Below the pieces are notes generated by a model. It made no database searches. It was not told where the DNA came from and worked only from the letters and a program-made list of their open reading frames with translations. 64,000 nucleotides of DNA from Endocalyx cinctus. Lineage: Eukaryota; Ascomycota; Sordariomycetes; Amphisphaeriales; Apiosporaceae. The position numbers and the translations under genes were made by a program. The stretch is from the NCBI GenBank assembly GCA_001600455.1, contig BCKC01000005.1:1674001-1738000 (forward strand), in the 5' to 3' direction. Shown here in pieces: positions 58,431 through 64,000 of this stretch (the first letter of the stretch is position 1; every line of letters begins with the position of its first letter).

Positions 58431-59330
58431 CTAGTTAAGGTAGGATGCGACCATGGACGGAACGTCGAAGTGGTATCCGAGCCAGACGGCCAGACCGGCG
58501 GCGGCGAAGGGCGCGGTAGCCTGAACGGCGCGCTTGATGAACTTGCCGCGGATGGGCATGACCTTGGAGTGCTCGACCCGATCGTTGGAGCGGGGGAAAG
58601 GGCAATCCGGGACGGGGACGCCGAGGAACTCGCAGAGGGGCTCCCAGCCGTCGCCCATCTTGTACTCGAGGCGGTTCTCGGCGGGGACGAGCTCGCGCAC
58701 CTCGCGGAAGTACTTATCGTACGCGATGCGGGCCTTCTCCTTGTCCGCGCCGAGGCGGGTCTCGGCGTCGAGGAAGCCGAGGATGATCTTGCGCATCGCG
58801 TGGATGGGACGCATGCCGAAGAGGTACCAGGTGATGTAGGCGCGGATGGTCGAGCCGGGCTCGAGCATGCACTTGTCCCGGATCTCGGTCATCATGCTGG
58901 GCCACCACTTCTCGAAGTCGCGCTGGACCACGACCACCTTCGCGTTCGGGTACGCCCGGATCAGGTCGACGGTGAAGGGCGAGGCCAGGTCCGTGACGAC
59001 GTCGAACCCGCCGAAGATGCCGTCCCACTCCTCCCGCGAGTAGGGCGCGCGGGGGCGGGCGCCGGGCACGTGCGGCCATTTACCTTCGGCCGCTTCCTCG
59101 AACTTGTCCCACGGTATCGTCATGACGTTCTCGATCAGGCCGTGGTGAGGCTTGTATCCGAGGATCTCGTACGCGTACGCCATCGACTTGGTGGCCATGC
59201 GGAACAAGCTGGCGTTGATGATCTGGACGCCATCGCCGTTGTGGGGAGGCGAGGGTCGGGGAGGGGCCCGGGTATGGATAACACCGGCGGAGGTGGTAGA
59301 GGTAGTGGTAGTGGTTGTTGTTGACGCCAT
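58431..59330 (-). CDS. Sulfotransferase-like P-loop protein with C-terminal membrane anchor
   Basis: Single exon of 299 residues. A Thr-rich leader is followed by QIINASLFRMATKSMAYAYEILGY, the position where Sulfotransfer_4 type proteins have their PAPS-binding P-loop (usually RTGTxS before a helix and ILG). Here it reads RMATKSM, so the loop is altered. DVVTDLASPFTVDLIRAYPNAKVVVVQRDFEKWW supplies the second PAPS motif (strand, then R-D), and DKYFREVRELVPAENRLEYKMGDGWEPLCEFLGVPVPD is the C-terminal family signature. Residues about 268-290 form a membrane helix (TAPFAAAGLAVWLGYHF), so it is a tail-anchored form. Such proteins are common and uncharacterised in ascomycetes, often misnamed epimerases. 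Substrate unknown. Very high GC3. Confidence 0.85.
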   Translation of the reverse strand: MASTTTTTTTSTTSAGVIHTRAPPRPSPPHNGDGVQIINASLFRMATKSMAYAYEILGYKPHHGLIENVMTIPWDKFEEAAEGKWPHVPGARPRAPYSREEWDGIFGGFDVVTDLASPFTVDLIRAYPNAKVVVVQRDFEKWWPSMMTEIRDKCMLEPGSTIRAYITWYLFGMRPIHAMRKIILGFLDAETRLGADKEKARIAYDKYFREVRELVPAENRLEYKMGDGWEPLCEFLGVPVPDCPFPRSNDRVEHSKVMPIRGKFIKRAVQATAPFAAAGLAVWLGYHFDVPSMVASYLN

Positions 59331-62300
59331 GGTTTTTTTTTTTTTTTTTTTTGGGCTTGGCTGTAGGGGTTAAGTGATATTGTTTCCTCTAAGGCTGCTC
59401 TATGTCTCCTTCGAGGTTCAATGCTATTTCAAGCTATCTTTGTTATTCGCAAAAGAGAGATACAACCAAATTCGATGGCTCAATTAGGAGACGCCGAGAG
59501 ATGGCGATTTACCTCTAGATATATAGCCCATCATTCTACCTACTTTTCACCATTTGAGTATAATTTCTATACTTATCAGCAGCATTAAAAGCAAGACAAC
59601 ATAATTTGATTTTTTGTCACTTTAGCTTCGTCACAAGGCAAAATGAAAGCCAGGGAGTAGTCAGCGTTAGCAGGGATTATGAAAGCATATTAAATGGAGT
59701 CAAATGCTAGCGATGAAATGCTGATCCCTCACTATTCATAGCTCTTTGAACGGCCACTCAAAAGAACCTCTGGCTGTGCTTCCTTGCTATCGGGCCGGCA
59801 GATATATGTGTAAGAAGCTGGGTAAGGATTATCCACATCCTCAGCTCCTCTTATATCTCTACTTGAGTAGTCTGGTAGTGTAGATATTTAGCACTTCTTG
59901 AGGAACAATTAATTAATTGTAGGATATTTCTGCTCTTGGCTAATTTAATTGAATTGAGAAAGTTTTATTTATATCGTGGATATTCTCAGCGGAGTGGTTT
60001 TCTCCCTCTTTCTTTTCTTCTTTAGACGCTGTTAATTATCTGTTGTCTGTTTGACTACTTGCAAGTGTTCAGATTCTTATGGTAAGATTAGTGATTACAT
60101 TGGCAAGATATTCCTCACCACTACTACTTTGGGACCATCGCTTTTAAATCTGGAAGTAGATGAATAATACATGGTGTAGAAGAATAGATGGGGGTGAGCA
60201 GAAACCCTGCCGTAGGCTTAGTTTAGAAAGCATTGTACTGTAAAGTTTGAGGCTCTTCAAAACACTATGATAGACTATTTATAAATATATTTACATATAG
60301 AATATGTACATATACATAGTACGTAGTAATCCTTGGGGTGAGATGCTCAGGTGGGTTTCCTGGCCGTCTGACAGTCTGGTAGGTGGATATTAATACATAA
60401 GAGATCCAATTTTAACACTTTCAAATTGAAGGGGTATTTCATATCTTTTTTGTTTCATGACGATCTCAGTGAAAAATAATACTATTAGTACCTTACGAGC
60501 ACTCGTATTAGTACCGCTTTGGATCTCTCATTGCGGATTGATTCTATTCATAGGTATATATTAGTTGTGGAAGCAGATCTGCCAAGATCTTCCCCCGATT
60601 TTTTCGACACTACTATCCGTATCAACCCAGTTGGTTCAGTACAACTAAACGAGCTGACGAGGTGCTTAGGGTTATTTTATATTTTCATGGCAATCATTTA
60701 CGTATTCTTCATAGAGGCATTCCAGTCTTTTGTAATATATCCATTATCGCCACCTTTAAGGATATCATTATCAATGATCGGGTACCTGAATCTTACTACG
60801 ACGTTACTATATATTTCATTTGATTATTAAGTATATTACTTTGTAAATAACAAAGTAAAAGAAACCCGATACTCATAACGCGGAAATAAACGGGAAAATG
60901 TTTGATATAATCGGTATATTGATCAAGGATCTTATTTTTGGTAAAAAGGTCGATGAACTGTGCCTTATCAGTGCCGTGAGACCAATAAGTTCAATGCTGT
61001 AACTTCAGTAACACCGGAATGATGTCTCAAGACTATCTAATTCAGCATGCAAATGACGAGAGCAAACGTATAGTAAGTGGTGTGTGAGTTTCCGAACAGT
61101 CTTAGAAATTGCCGGTCCCTTCACTGCATTTTTAGACCTAATGAAGAGTATAAGTAAATAGACTGCGGGCCATTTTCTCCAGTCAATTAAATTACGTTGT
61201 TCCTGTCTTCGAATGGAGTAGTAAACATTGACCAAGACGACTACGACGACCGATATTTTTGTTTCCTCGTGTTTGGTTTTTTTTTTTTTTCTTTCTCTCT
61301 CTTCTTTCTCTTCTTTCCACTCGTCCATTTACTCTCACTCCTCGTCGTACACGCTGACACGTACTTTACCTAACTCTACAGAGTATTTAGGGAATAATAA
61401 TATTGTACACTAATATAAGTATTAAAAAATAGGTGCCTGGGAATCCTGCTCGCTCCTAATTAGAAAATCCGCCACCAAATTAAGACTTCTGTCATACCCC
61501 ACAAACTCCCGAAAAAGGTGCCATCAACGGTACAATAAATAATAACCTTAAAAGCCCTATGATGGAGCACTTTGGCACTTCAGATCGAGTCCACCCCCTT
61601 TTCTCCGCCATCCACCTATTCATTCTACTTTTAGTAGTATCATCATTCCTCATCAGCTGATCAGATCGAAGTTTCCAAGGTTACTACCTAGGTACCTAGG
61701 TGTTATAGATCCCCGTTCGTAAAGTATAGACCGAGAAGAAAGAAAAAGAAACATTACCTATTGTAACGTTTCAAATATCAAAGGTAGGATCATACAGTTC
61801 TTCATTCTCTCTTCATTCGTCTCCATTCTGTTACTACCACTACAACCACCAAGATTTCTTCCCCGGCTCCGGGCCCTGTCCGCCCCCGCCTGGCCACCTC
61901 TCGGCCGCTGCAGGAGCTGGGATGGGGTTGCAGCGGTGGAATCTTGGGGGTTGACTTTACCCCTTACATCACGTCGTTGGCGTGCATCATCGGGACCGAA
62001 GTGATGCTACCGTATCGACGACGTTGCCCCGAAAGAGGAGTGTCGCCGTTGCTTATGCGCTTCTTAAAATAATCGTGTTTTGTGCGACCGATAACACCGA
62101 ATTTGAGACAATTCAGGAAGATCGGCATCGATAATTCGTGATTTAATCAGATCCTACGGGCTCGCCCTCGTATTTGCTTCGAGTTCTCTATAACAAAAGG
62201 AAGGAGGGGAAAGGGGAAATGAATGAATAACATATTTCATAGAATCAAAATGAAGACAGTACCTCTTTTTTCTCATTACTACTAGTATAAAATTCAAAAC

Positions 62301-62572
62301 AGTTCCCCGTAGTTCATTCAAAGCTACTTCTCATCTCATGTTGTGATTCGTATTTCTTTATTTACCCTGAACGCCACTATCGCGATATCAGCATCGTATA
62401 TCCTTGTCGTATATACATCTGACATCCCTGAGTGGTATCAGCCACGGTATGAATATTTTGAAGACTTGTTGTGCTCAGCTGCCTATATTAATTGAGGTTT
62501 CCTAGTGTGAAGCGCCTTTTTTTGCGAATATCCGGAGATATCATCGATTACCTGACTCACCCTACATCAGCC
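59331..62572. other. AT-rich divergent spacer with a GC-rich island
   Basis: 3.2 kb without a supported gene. A T18 run directly follows the sulfotransferase start codon on the plus strand. Frames at 60519-60830 and 61005-61328 are AT-rich and unsupported. A compact GC-rich island lies at about 61849-62072 (listed separately). The right end is the GH71 promoter and leader. Confidence 0.55.
61788..62072 (+). other. GC-rich island with nested inverted repeats and an open frame
   Basis: A sharply bounded GC-rich stretch in AT-rich sequence. CCAAGATT at 61849-61856 pairs with AATCTTGG at 61940-61947, and inside it CCGCTGCA at 61905-61912 pairs with TGCAGCGG at 61929-61936 around a 16-base loop. 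One plus-strand frame is open for 94 codons to a TAA at 62070-62072 (RPLQELGWGCSGGILG, then VDFTPYITSLACIIGTEV, ending LLMRFLK) but has no ATG near its beginning; other frames are also partly open because of GC content. It could be an exon, a structured RNA, or a transposon scrap. Confidence 0.35.
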
Positions 62573-64000
62573 ATGTACAGCCGAACATCGCTAATAGGAA
62601 CGGCGCTCCTTGCCACTTCCACCCTGCTCACCCAAGCCGTCGTCGAGAGCAAGCTCGTCTTCGCCCATTACTTGGTAATTACGGCCCCGCTCTCCATACC
62701 TACCTACCTACTCAGGAGTTTTTTTTTGGGGTGTAAAACACAAACTAACCCCCCCCCCCCCCCCCCCCCCCCCCCTTTTTTTCTATATTTTTTTTAAAAA
62801 AAGGTCGGAACCGTAGACGCGAACACGGACCACGCCCAGCAAGACGTGACCGGCGCGCTATCCGTCGGCTTCGACGCGCTCGCCCTAAACGTCGGCCAGC
62901 CCGGAGCCGACTGGGCCCGAAGCACCGTATCGCAGCTCTTCTCGCTCGCGGCCGGGACCGATCTCAAGCTCTTCTTCAGCTTCGACCTGGCGCAGACCGG
63001 CGACCTCGACGCGCACGCCGAGCTCTACTCGCTGTGGAAGGACCACGAGGCGTACCTGCGCTACGGCGACGGCGACTTACCCGTGGTCTCGTCCTTCGGC
63101 GGCGGCGATCTCGGCCCCGACGTCTGGGGAAATTTTAAATCCGATCAGGGAGGCGTGTACCTGCTGCCTAACGTCGAGGCCGCCGCGAACTATTACGACC
63201 AGCCCGCGGCTTTCTTCGATACTTGGGGGGACGTCGTCGACGGCGTGTTTAGCTGGGAGACGGCTTGGCCGGACCCTTCGAACGTGCCGGCTAACGTCTC
63301 CTCGGCTAAGGATGAGGCGGTTAAGAGCGCGGCCGACGCTGCCGGGAAGTCGTATATGATGGGTACGTAGTTCGTCGAGGGACATGAATACAAAATGCTA
63401 ATTAAATAAATAGGCATATCACCCTTTCAATACAAGAATTGCTGCGGCGCGGGCTCGTACTACCGCGTCGGGGAAACGAACCTAGCCGAACGTATGGAGC
63501 AGATCCTCTCCGTATCTCCCGAGTTCGTCGAGGTGATAACTTGGGTTAGTTTCCACACCTCATCCCCCCCCCTTTTCTCCTCCCACTCTTTTTTTTTTTT
63601 TTTTTCAAAAATCATCTAACAAACAACCTCTTTAGAACGACGCCGGAGAAAGCCACTACATCGGCCCCTGCTGGGCCGAAGGGCTCACGAACGAGATCCT
63701 CGCGTACGGCAACTCGGACACGAACCCGCACACGGCGTGGCAACCGCTCATCGCGTCCTTCGTAACGGCGTACAAATCCTCCTCCACCGCGCTCGCGCCT
63801 CCCCCGGGGTCCGCCGGGTTCGTCGGCGTCATGTGGTACCGACCCACGCTAACGACCTGCTCGGGAGGGACCGTACCTTCGAACAGCGGATCCGCCCTCG
63901 ACGCGATCAACTTCGCCGTCGTCCTATCGTCGGACGCGACGGCCGCGAACTTGCGAGCGCGCGTTTCGAGCGGCGGGAACGTCGTCGCTACCTTGGACTT
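62573..64000 (+). CDS. GH71 alpha-1,3-glucanase (mutanase), 3' end outside window
   Basis: Exons so far are 62573-62674, 62804-63362, 63414-63544 and 63636-64000 and beyond, with introns of 129, 51 and 91 bp; the frame holds through all joins and 385 residues are inside the window. Signal peptide about 1-22 (MYSRTSLIGTALLATS...). The GH71 landmarks are KLVFAHYL then VGTV, TDHAQQDVTGALSVGFDALALN, LFFSFDLAQ, QGGVYLLPNVEA, SPFQYKNCC and, at 263-270, TWNDAGES with Asp266 in the conserved WND.GES site. The family hydrolyses alpha-1,3-glucan, which is both a fungal wall polymer (cell separation, remodelling) and a target in attack on other fungi. Intron 1 holds a 27-base C run. Confidence 0.93.
62749..62775. 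repeat. Poly-C27 tract in GH71 intron 1
   Basis: Twenty-seven uninterrupted C residues about 28 bp before the 3' splice site of intron 1, followed by a T-rich tract and AAAAAAAG as acceptor. The length may be inaccurate because such runs are hard to sequence. C-rich runs can form i-motif and, on the other strand, G-quadruplex structure. Confidence 0.9.

Noticed and set aside
58416..59324. A 302-codon frame on the plus strand
   Set aside because: It mirrors the sulfotransferase-like gene; composition (Val, Asp, Gly, Arg) is typical of an antisense shadow of GC-rich codons.

Overview
This window looks like a chromosomal segment of a filamentous ascomycete (Pezizomycotina, probably Sordariomycetes). 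The reasons are short spliceosomal introns of about 68-130 bp with GTRNGT donors and YAG acceptors, GC-rich exons in AT-rich spacers, and a fungal family set: HET domain, 2EXR domain, Zn2Cys6 regulator, AA9 LPMO, CE15 esterase, GH71 glucanase and a SIT-type transporter. Gene models were built by hand from reading frame plus splice consensus. All intron positions are therefore predictions, although most restore frame and family sequence exactly. I see no tRNA, rRNA or CRISPR array.

Layout. Positions 2-793 hold the 3' end of a serine-rich protein. From 2 to 14 kb there are small or lineage-specific genes: a Cys/His protein, an atypical SDR, a 2EXR protein, a three-exon zinc-finger-like protein, a Zn2Cys6 factor, two unknown proteins and a Cys-rich microprotein. 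From 15.7 to 17.6 kb lie an AA9 lytic polysaccharide monooxygenase and a small secreted acidic protein. From 19.6 to 21.1 kb there are two very small candidate genes. From 22.2 to 28.4 kb the housekeeping genes SPT5 and a PHAF1/UPF0183 homologue diverge from a spacer carrying a foldback (MITE-like) element. From 29.2 to 32.8 kb a siderophore-type MFS transporter converges with an extended SDR reductase. From 35.0 to 38.6 kb a CE15 glucuronoyl esterase with a displaced catalytic acid converges with a ZIP zinc transporter. PNG1 lies at 41.0-42.5 kb.

From 42.5 to 52.4 kb is an AT-rich, gene-poor block of about 10 kb. I see no intact gene in it, but it holds at least two decayed coding regions: an ankyrin-repeat relic and an unidentified relic with in-frame stops. 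Beyond it come UTP4 (52.4-55.3 kb), an intact HET-domain gene (55.8-57.6 kb), a membrane-anchored sulfotransferase-like protein (58.4-59.3 kb), another AT-rich spacer with an isolated GC-rich island near 61.9 kb, and a GH71 alpha-1,3-glucanase gene that runs off the right edge.

How the genes relate. There is no biosynthetic cluster core (no PKS, NRPS or terpene synthase). The shared theme among the secreted products is cell-wall polysaccharide attack: AA9 on cellulose, CE15 on lignin-carbohydrate esters, GH71 on fungal or self alpha-1,3-glucan. The ZIP and SIT-type transporters cover metal uptake. SPT5, UTP4, PNG1 and PHAF1 are conserved housekeeping anchors between accessory stretches. The least ordinary items are the CE15 active site, the foldback element, the relic-rich block next to the HET gene, a well-formed 54-residue open frame, and the GC-rich island.
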